NCBI RefSeq assembly: GCF_009026145.1
Contig: NZ_WBUE01000019.1
Location: 1-64,000 of the forward strand
Length of the DNA stretch: 64,000 bases
Reading direction: 5' to 3'
Source: Hyphomicrobium sp.
GTDB lineage: Bacteria; Pseudomonadota; Alphaproteobacteria; Rhizobiales; Hyphomicrobiaceae
The notes below the pieces were generated by a model. It was not told the DNA's origin. It was given only the letters and a program-made list of their open reading frames with translations, and made no database searches. The translations under genes were made by a program, and so were the position numbers. Shown piece after piece: positions 34,218-44,014 of the stretch; positions within the stretch are counted from its first letter, which is position 1; every line of letters begins with the position of its first letter.

Positions 34218-35804
34218 TCAGGTGGGTTTGATGATGATCCCTTCGTCGCCACGCAGGTTAATGCGCGTGGAAATGCGCTCGCCGGCGCGGCCTGGATGCG
34301 TCGAGAGCTCAATCGCTCCCGCCAAGTCCCGGTCAAAACCGACAGCTTTGGGTGCGGAGCCCAGGTTGAGCACGACAATGAAGCGCCTGCCGCCCGAGGT
34401 GCGCGAATAGGCAAGAACATCACCTTCGACCGCCAGCGGTTCCCAGCCCCCCAGCGAGAGCGCAGGCTCCCGACGCCGCAACGCGAGCAGCGCGCGTGTC
34501 AGGTTGAGCATGGACTCCGGGTTGCGCTTCTGCACATCGACGCTCATCGCAGGGTGAGCCTTGCCTAGCGGCAGCCAGGGACGGCCGGTCGTGAACCCGC
34601 CGTTGTGAGACGCGTCCCACGGCATCGGCGTGCGTTCCGGATCCCTTCCCTGGCCGGGGACGACAAGGCCGAAGGGGTCGCGCACCTCTTCGTGCGGGAT
34701 CGTCACATCCTCCAGTCCGAGCTCGTCCCCATAGTAGAGCGTCGGGGTGCCGCGCAGCGTCATCAGCAGCATCATCGCGACACGTGCCTGGTCCGCGCCC
34801 AGGCGGCTAGCGACGCGCTTCTGATCATGATTGCCCAGCACCCAACTCGGCCATGCGCCCGGCGGCAACGCCGCCTCATAGTCGCGGATCAGCCGGAGAA
34901 CTTGCGCCGGCCTCCAGTCCACCCACATCAAGCTGAAGTTGAAGGGCAGGTGCACTCCCGTAAGGTTCGGGCCGTAGTACGCGACGAGACGTTGCAGCGG
35001 CAGATAGATCTCGCCGATCAACAGGCGCTCGCCGGGGCACTCGTTGAGCGCTTGCCGCATCTCCGCGATGATCGGCAGAACTTCCGGCTGGTCCGCGCTG
35101 CGGATGGGCAACAGGCGTTGATGCGGTGGGTCTCCATCGCGAAAGCGGGGGTTGAGCGGATCGTCGCGGAACTGTGCGTCTTCGATGAGGTGCCAGAGCA
35201 CATCGACCCGAAAGCCGTCGACGCCGCGGTAAAGCCAGAAGCGCAACACGTCATACATTGCCGCGCGCACACTCGCATTTCGCCAGTTGAGATCTGGCTG
35301 GCTGGCGAGAAACGAGTGGCAATAGTACTGCCCGGTAGGCTCATCGAACTCCCAAGCGCTCCCGGCAGGAAGGCTCTGCCAGTTGTTGGGCGGGCCGCCG
35401 TCAGGGTGCGCATCGCGCCAGATGTACCAGTCGCGCTTTGGGCTATCGCGCGAGGAGCGCGATTCCTCGAACCATGGGTGCTTGTCGGAAGTGTGATTGG
35501 GGACGAAATCGAGGATGATGCGGATGCCGCGGCGGTGAAGCGCCTCTACGAGCCGATCGAAGTCGCTAAGCGTGCCGAACAGCGGATCTATGCCGACATA
35601 GTCGGCGACATCATAGCCGAAGTCGGCCATCGGCGAGGGATAGAAGGGACAGATCCAGACTGCGTCGACGCCGAGCCATGCGAGGTAGTCGACACGCTCG
35701 AGAATGCCGCTGAGATCGCCGACGCCATCGCCATCGGTGTCCTGGAACGAGCGCGGATAGATTTCGTAGATGACCGCGTGCTGCCACCAGGGTCGCTCGC
35801 TCAC
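34218..35804 (-). CDS. Alpha-amylase family (GH13) glycosidase, alpha-glucosidase type
   Basis: A 528-residue GH13 enzyme. Conserved regions are present: DFVPNHTSD, the nucleophile Asp in GFRVDVLW, the acid-base Glu in LIGEIYLP and the transition-state Asp in LGNHDQKR. It fits alpha-glucosidases or oligo-1,6-glucosidases acting on alpha-linked oligosaccharides. An in-frame ATG lies at 35819, but the GTG at 35804 has GGGAGG 7 bases upstream and is preferred. No signal peptide is seen, so cytoplasmic. It is in the same direction as the glucoamylase-like gene upstream. Confidence 0.9.
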   Translation of the reverse strand: MSERPWWQHAVIYEIYPRSFQDTDGDGVGDLSGILERVDYLAWLGVDAVWICPFYPSPMADFGYDVADYVGIDPLFGTLSDFDRLVEALHRRGIRIILDFVPNHTSDKHPWFEESRSSRDSPKRDWYIWRDAHPDGGPPNNWQSLPAGSAWEFDEPTGQYYCHSFLASQPDLNWRNASVRAAMYDVLRFWLYRGVDGFRVDVLWHLIEDAQFRDDPLNPRFRDGDPPHQRLLPIRSADQPEVLPIIAEMRQALNECPGERLLIGEIYLPLQRLVAYYGPNLTGVHLPFNFSLMWVDWRPAQVLRLIRDYEAALPPGAWPSWVLGNHDQKRVASRLGADQARVAMMLLMTLRGTPTLYYGDELGLEDVTIPHEEVRDPFGLVVPGQGRDPERTPMPWDASHNGGFTTGRPWLPLGKAHPAMSVDVQKRNPESMLNLTRALLALRRREPALSLGGWEPLAVEGDVLAYSRTSGGRRFIVVLNLGSAPKAVGFDRDLAGAIELSTHPGRAGERISTRINLRGDEGIIIKPT

Positions 35805-35858
35805 CGGTTTGCCTCCCATTGATGCGCGCCCGCACCGGTTTCCGCCAACGCCTGCTAC

Positions 35859-37109
35859 TCAGCCGATCGCTGGCGATTCGAAGTCCAGCGATCGCAAGCT
35901 GCGCTGCACCTCGGGGCAACTCATGAAGAGTTTCCAGAGCAGGCCGGAGCGATAGTTCTCGATCATTACGATGATGGGGCCCTGGTCGATCCCGATATGC
36001 GATGGTGCGCACCAATCCAAGGTCTCGCTGAAGGCATCGACAAATCCATATTCACTCCAGATCTTGCTGCCGAGGCCATAATAGAAGTGCCGCAAGGCGC
36101 GCATGGAATGCTCGGGAGTATACGGGAAGGACGACAGTGCCGCGGTAGGCGAGATTACGCCCAGGTCGTGGGCTGGATCGTGCGCGTGGTAGCCCAAATG
36201 GTCGTCGCTGGCAGTGAGGCCCCAGCAGTCGCGCCCGTAGCCTTTGAATTGGCCGGGATTGCGAATGCAGTGCTCGCGATTGATGAGCGTGTGATTGACG
36301 TTCTGCTCCCAATAGTCAGCATAGCGATCCTTCAGCCCGCGTGGATCAAGACCCAGGAACGAGTAGTGGGCAAAGCACAACGGGCCGCCATAGTCGGGTC
36401 CGAGCGGCAGGCAAACGCCGTAGAACTCCTTGCCGTTCCTGAACTGAGCGCCCTCCGCCCATCCGCGATGGTACGCATCGGCCGCAATGGCGTGAGAAGG
36501 TGAGGACGCCGCCAGCACGTAGGTGATCAAGCATTCGTTCCATCCGCGGATCTCGAGGCCGATGTCCCACGCGTAGCGCGGGCTCCAGTGCCAGTAGAGA
36601 GCTTTGGCACCGCCGCGCGTATGCCAGCTCCATTCGACGTCCTGCCACAGCGCATTGATCTTGGCGCGCAGCTTGTTTTCCTTCGCCGTGTCGCGAGCGA
36701 AGTATTGCCTTGCGCTCAGCAGGCCCATGCAGAGATACGAGGTCTCGACAATGTCGCCGCCGTCGTCCTTGCCGCTGAAGGGGATCGTTGCGCCAGTCGT
36801 ACCGTGCATGAAATGCGGAAAGACACCGTGGTGGCGCTGGGCCTTTTCCAGAAAGTGGACGATTCCCAGCAGTCGATCGGTGGCAGCTGTTCTGCTGATC
36901 CAACCCCTTTCGACGGCGACGATGATCGCCATGATGCCAAACCCGGACGCCCCGGTTGCGACGACCTCGGGATCAAAGCTCGGTCTTGGGTCGCTGCGGT
37001 CGCGCGCGAGCTTGCTGATCGGGTGAGCAAAGTCCCAGAAGTAGCGAAAGGTTTGCCGCTGGATCAGCTCGAGCAGCGCGGCATCGTCCAGATCGTCTTT
37101 GTATTTCAT
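35859..37109 (-). CDS. Glucoamylase-like (GH144-type) glycoside hydrolase
   Basis: A 416-residue protein of the glycoamylase-like family. It has (alpha/alpha)6-type helices and motifs QTFRYFWDFAHP at the N-terminus, GFGIMAIIVAVERGW, and a C-terminal FSETLDWCAPSHIGIDQGPIIVMIENYRSG. Known relatives include endo-beta-1,2-glucanases (GH144), which act on beta-1,2-glucans. Substrate assignment here is by family only. There is no signal peptide. The ATG at 37109 has GGAGGG 9 bases upstream. Confidence 0.82.
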   Translation of the reverse strand: MKYKDDLDDAALLELIQRQTFRYFWDFAHPISKLARDRSDPRPSFDPEVVATGASGFGIMAIIVAVERGWISRTAATDRLLGIVHFLEKAQRHHGVFPHFMHGTTGATIPFSGKDDGGDIVETSYLCMGLLSARQYFARDTAKENKLRAKINALWQDVEWSWHTRGGAKALYWHWSPRYAWDIGLEIRGWNECLITYVLAASSPSHAIAADAYHRGWAEGAQFRNGKEFYGVCLPLGPDYGGPLCFAHYSFLGLDPRGLKDRYADYWEQNVNHTLINREHCIRNPGQFKGYGRDCWGLTASDDHLGYHAHDPAHDLGVISPTAALSSFPYTPEHSMRALRHFYYGLGSKIWSEYGFVDAFSETLDWCAPSHIGIDQGPIIVMIENYRSGLLWKLFMSCPEVQRSLRSLDFESPAIG

Positions 37110-37175
37110 CGGCCGCCGCATCCCTCCGTTGGTCTGCGCGAGGGGCCGCGACCATGTCGTTGACGTGAGCTGTGC

Positions 37176-38951
37176 CTAACGGCCATGCTTTGAGCTCTCT
37201 CGTGGGCGAAGGGACAGACGCGGTCCTTTTGGAACGCGGTGCAGATTGAAAGTCCGATTGTAGAAGCCGTCGTGCGCGGGCGTACGGCACGTGCAGATGA
37301 CGGAGGTTCCCGCCAGCGGCCCATTGAAGAAATCCATCAATTGCTGACGGTGCCGCGGTTCCAGGGCGCTCAAGGCGTCGTCGAGAAAGGCCCATTTCGG
37401 CCTCTGCAGCAGCAGGCGCGCGAAGGCGAGGCGCTGCTGCTCGTCAAGCGAGAGCATCCGGTCCCACCGCTCGTCGCGATCAAGCGACGATGCAAGATAG
37501 TCGAGGTCCACCTGCTGCAGAGCCGAGCGGATAGCGGCGTCGTCGAAGCCGCCGGGTTGAAGGGGGTAGGCGACGGCGGTGCGCAGCGTCCCGAGCGGCA
37601 GATAGGGCCGCTCGTAAATGAAATGCATGCTGTCCCGCGGCGGAACGAGGATTTTTCCCGTGCCCCACGGCCAGAGGCCAGCCAAGGCGAGCACCAACGC
37701 GGTCTTGCCCGAGTGCGGCTCGCCGACGATCAGAATGCGCTCACCCGGCAGCACTTCGATGTGTGTGTCATCGAGCGCGGCAGCCCCCTCGGGAAGCGAC
37801 AGCGTGACGTTTTCCAAGGCGAGATTGCCCGCAGGATGATTGACGATCTCAATGTTTGGCACGTCGCGGTGGAGTTGCTCGAGCGTGAGGAGAGCGTCGC
37901 GGAAGGTCACGACTCGGGAAAGCGTGGCGCGCCAGTCTGCGATCCCGGCAAAATTGTCGACAAACCATCGGAGTGACTGCTGCACCTGGTAGAACGCGCC
38001 CACCACCATCATCAGCCCGCCGAACGACAAACTGCCGCCGAAGTAGCCGGGTGCCGCAACGACGATCGGCACCACGAGCGCAAGCCAGCCGTGCCCGGAT
38101 GTGATCCAGGTGAGCTTCGTCAGGCGGTAGGCAAGCCCCCGCATGGTGTCGATCAAGCGACGGAATATTCCCTCGATGAGCCGGCGCTCGTCGGCCTCGC
38201 CACCGTAAAGGGCGATGCCCTCGGCGTGCTCGCTATCTCTGACAAGCGCGAAGCGTAGCTCGGCTTCCTGGCCGTAGCGCACGCTGTGCAATTGGATGAG
38301 CGGGCGGCCGACGAGCCAGGTCAGCCAGGAACCCGCAAGCGCGAAGGCGAGCGCGCACCAGACCATGTATCCCGGGATTGAAAAGGCGCGCTCCCCCACC
38401 ACGAACACGACTTGCGCGGACAGCACCCAGAGTACGCCCAGAAAGCTCAGCAGCAGCAGCGTCGCCTGTAGAAACCCGACGCTGAGACCCGCCGTGAGCT
38501 CGGTCAGATGCCGGGCATCCTCCTGCATGCGCTGGTCGGGGTTGACGCCGATCTCTCCTGCGAATTGGAGCCGATGCGCGCGACCCGGCACCAGCCATTC
38601 GTCGAGCAGATCGCGGGTCAGCCACTCGCGCAGTTTCACTTTCAGCAACTCGTGCAGCAGGGTCTGGCTGACAACCAATACGAGGAGGACGCTGACGATG
38701 ATTAAGAATACCAGGAGCTGCCAACCGAAAGCGGGCAGATCCTTTTGCTCCAGCGCGTCGTAGAAGCTGCCCTGCCAGACGTTGAGCCTGACCTGCCCGA
38801 CGGCAGTCGCACAAATGACGATGACGATGCCGATTGACAGCAAGATAACCATGCGCCGCTCCGCCGAGTCGACGAGCGAGGGCAGCAGCGACCGGAACTG
38901 TGCGAGCGCGCCGCTCGGATTGTCTTTGTCTTTTGTCAACGCCGCAGGCAT
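37176..38951 (-). CDS. ABC transporter, fused permease and ATPase (SbmA/YddA-type)
   Basis: A 591-residue half-transporter. The N-terminal membrane domain has about six segments and the SbmA/BacA-like region (RLNVWQGSFYDALEQKDLPAFGWQL). The ATPase domain has Walker A GEPHSGKTA, signature LSLDEQQR (usual LSGGQ) and Walker B WAFLDDAL, where the usual catalytic Glu is Asp. The H-loop His is in RTPAHD. The start at 38951 has GAGG upstream, and the in-frame ATG at 38993 lacks one. It may export or import peptides or complex lipids. The Asp for Glu change may slow hydrolysis. Confidence 0.88.
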   Translation of the reverse strand: MPAALTKDKDNPSGALAQFRSLLPSLVDSAERRMVILLSIGIVIVICATAVGQVRLNVWQGSFYDALEQKDLPAFGWQLLVFLIIVSVLLVLVVSQTLLHELLKVKLREWLTRDLLDEWLVPGRAHRLQFAGEIGVNPDQRMQEDARHLTELTAGLSVGFLQATLLLLSFLGVLWVLSAQVVFVVGERAFSIPGYMVWCALAFALAGSWLTWLVGRPLIQLHSVRYGQEAELRFALVRDSEHAEGIALYGGEADERRLIEGIFRRLIDTMRGLAYRLTKLTWITSGHGWLALVVPIVVAAPGYFGGSLSFGGLMMVVGAFYQVQQSLRWFVDNFAGIADWRATLSRVVTFRDALLTLEQLHRDVPNIEIVNHPAGNLALENVTLSLPEGAAALDDTHIEVLPGERILIVGEPHSGKTALVLALAGLWPWGTGKILVPPRDSMHFIYERPYLPLGTLRTAVAYPLQPGGFDDAAIRSALQQVDLDYLASSLDRDERWDRMLSLDEQQRLAFARLLLQRPKWAFLDDALSALEPRHRQQLMDFFNGPLAGTSVICTCRTPAHDGFYNRTFNLHRVPKGPRLSLRPRESSKHGR

Positions 38952-39108
38952 TTTCTGTACCTCGTCAGCTCGTTCACGGCAGGGTAGCCTCAAATCGGTG
39001 CCCCAGGATCATGGCTCACTACGAAAGGCGGAGCCACCGGGTCGTGTCCGCTTGCCGGCCCTGGCGAGAGGCAACAGATGATGGCGCAGCCAAGAATGGG
39101 AGGTCGGT

Positions 39109-39369
39109 ATGCACAACCGAGCAACACTTGACCTGGCGATTGGACTTCTGCTTCGTGAATTGTGCGAAGAGCGTCATGCGATGCGGGAGCAGGTCGCGTC
39201 GGTCCTCGAATTGACCGATCTTGGCGTCACGCGCATCGAGAACGGCGAGGAAACTCTGAGTGCGGGTGGACTGATCCTGTTGCTCAGCCTCTTTCAACTG
39301 ACCTGGGAAGAGTTTCTCATGCGCCTGAGGGCGCATCTCCCCGACGCCGAATCTGAAATTCTGGAGTAG
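39109..39369 (+). CDS. Small helix-turn-helix (XRE-like) regulator
   Basis: An 86-residue single-domain protein. The central part MREQVASVLELTDLGVTRIENGEETLSAGGLILLLSLFQLTWEEF fits the Cro/XRE helix-turn-helix with a conserved Glu in RIENGE. GGGAGG precedes the ATG by 5 bases. It lies between the ABC gene (divergent) and the sugar kinase (same strand), and may regulate either. Confidence 0.72.
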   Translation: MHNRATLDLAIGLLLRELCEERHAMREQVASVLELTDLGVTRIENGEETLSAGGLILLLSLFQLTWEEFLMRLRAHLPDAESEILE

Positions 39370-39421
39370 TGGACGGCCTCCTGCTTCAGTGCGTCTCGGC
39401 AATCGGCACAATGCAGAGATT

Positions 39422-40357
39422 ATGGCGCGCATCTTAACGCTCACCCTGAGCCCGGCGATCGACGTTTCGACTTCGGTCGAACGTCTGATGCCCGTTCACA
39501 AGCTGCGCTGCGGGCCGGTGCGACGCGATCCCGGCGGCGGTGGCATCAACGTTGCGCGTGTCATTCACCGGCTCGGCGGCGATGTCGCTGCCGTCTATCC
39601 GGCGGGCGGCCTTATCGGTGCGCTATTGCACAAGCTCGCCGATGCGGAGGGCGTTCGCAGCCACACGGTGCCGATCGCAGAGGAGACGCGCGAGAACTTC
39701 ACCGTGGTAGAGGGGGTGGGCAGTCAGGAGTATCGCTTCGTGCTCCCGGGGCCGCAATTGAGCGAGGGAGAGTGGCGCGCTTGCCTTGAAGCCGTCGTTG
39801 GAGCCGGGGAGCGGCCCGACTTCATCGTTGCCAGCGGGAGCCTGCCGCGCGGGGTGCCCGCCGAGTTCTTCCGCGTTCTGGCCAAGACAGCCAAGGGAAG
39901 GGGAACGAAGCTCGTCCTGGACAGTACAAAGCCCGCTCTGATGGCTGCGCTCGAAGAAGGCATCCACCTTATCAAGCCCAACCTGCGCGAATTTCGTGAG
40001 CTGATGGATGAGCCTTTGATGAGCCGGCGGGAGTGGATCGATGCTGCGCGGCGACTGATCGCGCGCGGCGTCGAGCGCGTCGCGCTTACATTGGGCGATC
40101 GTGGCGCCTTGCTTATCACCCGCGAGGAAGCATGGTTCGCCGAAGGACTGCCGGTCAAAGCCATTAGCTCCGTCGGCGCCGGCGACAGCTTTCTTGGTGC
40201 GATGGTTTGGGCACTGAGCGCCGGCCACAGCCTTCCGGATGCTCTGCGCTATGGCATCGCGGCGGGCTCCGCGGCTGTGCTTGCGCCGGGAACGAGCCTT
40301 TGCAGTGCACATGACGTTAAGCGGCTTCTCCAGGAGGTGGAGGTCGAGCAAGCTTGA
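39422..40357 (+). CDS. PfkB-family sugar kinase (phosphofructokinase-like)
   Basis: A 311-residue ribokinase-fold kinase. The N-terminal TLSPAIDVS and DPGGGGINVARVI are typical of 1-phosphofructokinase, tagatose-6-phosphate kinase and the PfkB isozyme of 6-phosphofructokinase. KPNLREFREL and the anion-hole/catalytic Asp in GAGDSFLGAMV complete the site. The precise sugar phosphate cannot be told from sequence. The start at 39422 gives the canonical N-terminus. Confidence 0.88.
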   Translation: MARILTLTLSPAIDVSTSVERLMPVHKLRCGPVRRDPGGGGINVARVIHRLGGDVAAVYPAGGLIGALLHKLADAEGVRSHTVPIAEETRENFTVVEGVGSQEYRFVLPGPQLSEGEWRACLEAVVGAGERPDFIVASGSLPRGVPAEFFRVLAKTAKGRGTKLVLDSTKPALMAALEEGIHLIKPNLREFRELMDEPLMSRREWIDAARRLIARGVERVALTLGDRGALLITREEAWFAEGLPVKAISSVGAGDSFLGAMVWALSAGHSLPDALRYGIAAGSAAVLAPGTSLCSAHDVKRLLQEVEVEQA

Positions 40358-40700
40358 TGACCATTCAAGCGCGGTCGAGGGCCTTGGAGGCACCGAGCAA
40401 ACCAACCCAAGAGATTGACCAGGCCTGGACCGGATATGTCCCGCTCGGCGGAAACGTGGGCAGCGTCGGCGCATCCGCTCCAGACCGCCTTCGCTGCCAA
40501 CAGGATCGGTTCCGGCGGCGGTTGGAACCAGCGCACTGACGCCGGGTCCGGTGCCAGGCCCGATGAGGCCAACAGGGGCATCGGCGATGGCGGTGCCGGA
40601 GCCGACCTGTGTTCATTCTCTCGCAGGTAAGGAACCGCGGCCGCGTGGGCTGCGGTGCGCAGTTCGCGCAGCCAACCCTTTTTCTCAGTTCTTCAATCGA
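40358..40700. other. 343-base gap between convergent genes
   Basis: It separates the sugar kinase from ppsA (convergent). A 60-codon frame overlapping the kinase stop is present but lacks a ribosome site and has an Arg-rich, low-quality product. I see nothing else. Confidence 0.5.
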
Positions 40701-43085
40701 TCACTGCCTGGCCTCGGCTGCGGCGACGTGCTCCTTCACCGCAATGAAACTATCGGGAGTGACAGAGATGGAGTCGATGCCGCAACGGACGAGGAACTCG
40801 GCAAACTGCGGATGATTGCTGGGCGCCTGCCCGCACAGGCCGACCTTGGCACCGCTTTCGTGCGCCCTCTCAATGACGGTGCGGATCAACCACGTCACGG
40901 CCTCGTCTTGCTCGTCGAACAGGGGTGCAAGGTCGGCTGAATCGCGATCCACGCCGAGCGTAAGCTGGGTGAGGTCGTTGCTGCCGATTGAGAAGCCGTC
41001 GAAGCGCTCGGCGAAAGCCTTCGCCAGGATGACGTTGGAGGGGATTTCGCACATCACATAGACCTGAAGGCCGTTCTCGCCCCGCTTGAGACCGTGCTCT
41101 GCCATGACCTCGAGGACGCGGTCCGCCTCCTTCGTCGAGCGGCAAAAGGGAATCATGACAACGACGTTCGAGAAGCCCATCTCCTCCCGCAGGCGGCGGA
41201 TGGCCCTGCATTCGAGCGCGAACCCTTGCTGATACTTCGGGGAGTAGTAGCGTGAGGCGCCGCGGAACCCGAGCATCGGGTTTTCTTCCTTGGGCTCAAA
41301 CTGCGCACCGCCGATCAAATTCGCGTACTCGTTAGTCTTGAAGTCGCTCATGCGGACGATCACCGGCTTCGGGAAGAACGCGGCCGCGATACGTCCCAGC
41401 CCGCGCGACAGGCAGTCGACGAAATAGTCGCGCTTGTCGGCATAGCCGCTCGTGAGAGCGCTGATCGCTTGCTTCGCCTTCGCATCCTTTAGTGCGTCGT
41501 ACTGGGCGAGCGCCATGGGATGCACTCTGACGTGGTTGCTGACGATGAATTCCATGCGCAGGAGCCCGACTCCGTCCGCCGGCAGACGCCACCAGCGGAA
41601 GGCGGCGGCAGGATTGGCGAGGTTGAACATGATCTGCGTACGCGTCGCCGGGATCTGCTTCGGGTCTATCGTCACCGTTTCGAAATCCGCCTTCCCCTCG
41701 TAGACGAAGCCTTCGTCTCCGCCGGCACAGGAAACGGTGATCTCCTGCTCGTCCTTGAGGATCTGCGTTGCATTGCCCGTGCCAACCACGGCTGGCAGTC
41801 CGAGCTCGCGGCTGATGATGGCGGCATGCGATGTACGGCCACCGTGATCGGTAACGATGGCGGCCGCCCGCTTCATGATCGGCACCCAATCGGGATCGGT
41901 GGTCGCCGTCACCAGGATGGAGCCATCTGTAAAACGTGCGATGTCGCGCGGGCTTTCAATGCGCTGCACGCGCCCGGCGACGATGGCACTGCCGATGCTG
42001 AGGCCTTTGACGAGACTGCGCCCTTTCGACTTGATCTTGTAGGAAAGAAAGGCGGCGGTCCCTTTACGCGATTGCACGGTCTCGGGTCGCGCCTGGACGA
42101 TGAATATGTCGCCGCTCTCGCCATCCTTCGCCCATTCGATGTCCATGGGCAGGCCATAGTGATCTTCAATTGCGCATGCCCAGCGTGCGAGGGTCAGAAT
42201 GTCGGCATCAGTGAGGACGAATGAGGCGCGCTCGGTATCCGAGGTCGGAACGTTCTGCGTGGTCCGGCCACTTTCGCTGGCATAGACCATCTTCTGCTTC
42301 TTGGTTCCGAGCTTCTTCTCGACGATGGGGACGAGACCAGGAGTGGAGAGCAGAGGTTTGAATACCTGATACTCGTCGGGGTCGACGGCGCCTTGCACGA
42401 CGTTCTCACCCAATCCCCAAGCGGCATTGATGAGCACGATGCGGTCGAACCCTGTTTCGGTGTCGATCGAGAACATTACTCCGGCGCCGCCGAGATCGGA
42501 GCGGACCATGAGTTGCACCCCGATCGACAGAGCGACCTTCATGTGGTCAAAGCCCTTCGTCTGACGATAGATGATTGCGCGGTCGGTGAAGAGCGAGGCG
42601 TAGCAACGCCGGCAGGCGTCGAGCAGCATTGCTTCGCCGCGAACGTTGAGGAAGCTCTCCTGCTGCCCTGCGAAGCTTGCCTCTGGCAGATCTTCTGCCG
42701 TGGCGCTCGAGCGCACGGCGACATCGGCATTGTCTCTCTCCGCGCGCCGGCAGAGGGTCGCATAGGCCGACTTGAGCGCCCGCTCCAGGTCGGGCGGCCA
42801 CGCGGCGCCGAGAATGGCCTTGCGGATCGCCCCACCCACCTCCGGGAGAGTTGTCCTGCCCGCCGCGAGTTCGGACAGCCTGCGTGCAATCATCTCCCGC
42901 AAGTTGTTCGCGTCGATGAATTCCCAATAGGCCCTAGCCGTGGTCGCAAAGCCCGCCGGGACCCGTACCCCCTTCGAGCCGAGATTGCGCACCATCTCCC
43001 CAAGAGAAGCATTCTTGCCACCGACGCGCGCCACATCGCCACGCTTCAAGTCCTCAAACCAGAGAATGTGGGGGCTCGTTTCCAA
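40701..43085 (-). CDS. ppsA: Phosphoenolpyruvate synthase (pyruvate, water dikinase)
   Basis: A 794-residue enzyme that makes PEP from pyruvate and ATP during growth on C3 compounds. The N-terminal ATP-binding domain has GGKNASLGEMVRNL and AVRSSATAEDLPEASFAGQQ, the swivelling domain carries the phospho-His in GGRTSHAAIISRELG, and the C-terminal PEP-binding barrel has GFRGASRYYSP and the closing CGQAPSN motif with its catalytic Cys. The length is normal. The start is the TTG at 43085, since no ATG or GTG fits the conserved N-terminus; the ribosome site is weak. Confidence 0.93.
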   Translation of the reverse strand: METSPHILWFEDLKRGDVARVGGKNASLGEMVRNLGSKGVRVPAGFATTARAYWEFIDANNLREMIARRLSELAAGRTTLPEVGGAIRKAILGAAWPPDLERALKSAYATLCRRAERDNADVAVRSSATAEDLPEASFAGQQESFLNVRGEAMLLDACRRCYASLFTDRAIIYRQTKGFDHMKVALSIGVQLMVRSDLGGAGVMFSIDTETGFDRIVLINAAWGLGENVVQGAVDPDEYQVFKPLLSTPGLVPIVEKKLGTKKQKMVYASESGRTTQNVPTSDTERASFVLTDADILTLARWACAIEDHYGLPMDIEWAKDGESGDIFIVQARPETVQSRKGTAAFLSYKIKSKGRSLVKGLSIGSAIVAGRVQRIESPRDIARFTDGSILVTATTDPDWVPIMKRAAAIVTDHGGRTSHAAIISRELGLPAVVGTGNATQILKDEQEITVSCAGGDEGFVYEGKADFETVTIDPKQIPATRTQIMFNLANPAAAFRWWRLPADGVGLLRMEFIVSNHVRVHPMALAQYDALKDAKAKQAISALTSGYADKRDYFVDCLSRGLGRIAAAFFPKPVIVRMSDFKTNEYANLIGGAQFEPKEENPMLGFRGASRYYSPKYQQGFALECRAIRRLREEMGFSNVVVMIPFCRSTKEADRVLEVMAEHGLKRGENGLQVYVMCEIPSNVILAKAFAERFDGFSIGSNDLTQLTLGVDRDSADLAPLFDEQDEAVTWLIRTVIERAHESGAKVGLCGQAPSNHPQFAEFLVRCGIDSISVTPDSFIAVKEHVAAAEARQ

Positions 43086-43603
43086 ACTATTGATGACCTG
43101 CCATGCGTAAATCCGAAGTGGCTGTGCTGGTCTTCACGACATGATCCGGCCACAACTCTTTTAGCTGCATTTGCCCAATGACGTCGCTGATCTCACCGGG
43201 GCGACAGTGATGTGCAAGGAGTGCGAAGGCGGCGCGCGGCCGGCTCTGGCGGAATCTGACGCGGCAACAGCGCCAACGTCACCTAATCTAGGAACTGGCC
43301 GATACGCTCGAAAACACTGTCCGAGTCTCTTCACCTCGGCATTGCGCTTGAACGTATGCCAGCGTGCTCTAGCGACGCCTATTCATCTCACGCTTCCTTT
43401 GAGCCAAGATGAATCTGCAGCTCATCCTCATCAGGCGCCATCAAGAAAGTTGCTCACATTGGTCATGATTGTCCTCCGTTGCTCGGCCTTTTGCTAGCAT
43501 GCCTTGGAACCCCCGCACTGACATAGGTCAAGGTTAGGAGATCAGCGGGGAGTTGCGTTCTCGCGCAGGGTCAGGACCAATGCCAGCCGCTAAGAGGCAG
43601 CCG
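43086..43603. other. 518-base gap upstream of ppsA
   Basis: No convincing gene is seen. A reading frame at 43171-43497 has no ribosome site and looks random. The gap holds a FNR-like element at 43518-43531. Confidence 0.5.
43518..43531. promoter_or_regulatory. FNR/FixK-like box (imperfect)
   Basis: CTGAC-ATAG-GTCAA, one outer base off the TTGAC-N4-GTCAA pattern. Its target is not clear, since it is 433 bases from ppsA and lies beyond the end of the next gene. Confidence 0.35.
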
Positions 43604-44014
43604 TTACTCAGCAGAAGATACGGCGTTTGGAAGTCCGGCTTGCGGCGGGCACTTTCGCTTGTTCTCGATCGGCTGTTCGTCGCACGTGACACCGAATCGG
43701 GCGCTTGCGTCATCAGTCAGCGGCTGCAGCGTGACCGCGCACGAGAGCGGCTGTCCTGAGGCATTAGAAGTGCGTAGCCGGATGCTGCGTCCCACACTCA
43801 ACGGGAATCGGAAGGTGCAATCCTCGCCCTTGGGTTGGAGCAACACGATGATCTGTTCTTCGTTCTGCGTAATGTGCTCCACGGTGAATGTATCGCCCTC
43901 GTCGCCCAGCAGCACGGTCTGACCGGCGAGCACCGGGAACGAATTATCGCTGTCGAGCGCATTCGTGGTGACGAGGGGAACCGCGAGGCTGCCGATAAGC
44001 AAGAAACGAATCAT
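43604..44014 (-). CDS. Secreted protein of unknown function
   Basis: A 136-residue protein with a short signal region (MIRFLLIGSLAVPLVTTNA) and a beta-rich mature part with Cys residues in EDCTF, LSCAV, VTCDE and RKCPP. The ATG at 44014 overlaps the upstream stop (ATGA), so translation is coupled; an alternative ATG at 44038 lies inside the upstream gene. No family is recognised. Confidence 0.62.
   Translation of the reverse strand: MIRFLLIGSLAVPLVTTNALDSDNSFPVLAGQTVLLGDEGDTFTVEHITQNEEQIIVLLQPKGEDCTFRFPLSVGRSIRLRTSNASGQPLSCAVTLQPLTDDASARFGVTCDEQPIENKRKCPPQAGLPNAVSSAE

Noticed and set aside
43171..43497. 108-codon frame upstream of ppsA
   Set aside because: No ribosome site and no recognisable domain; overlaps a likely control region.
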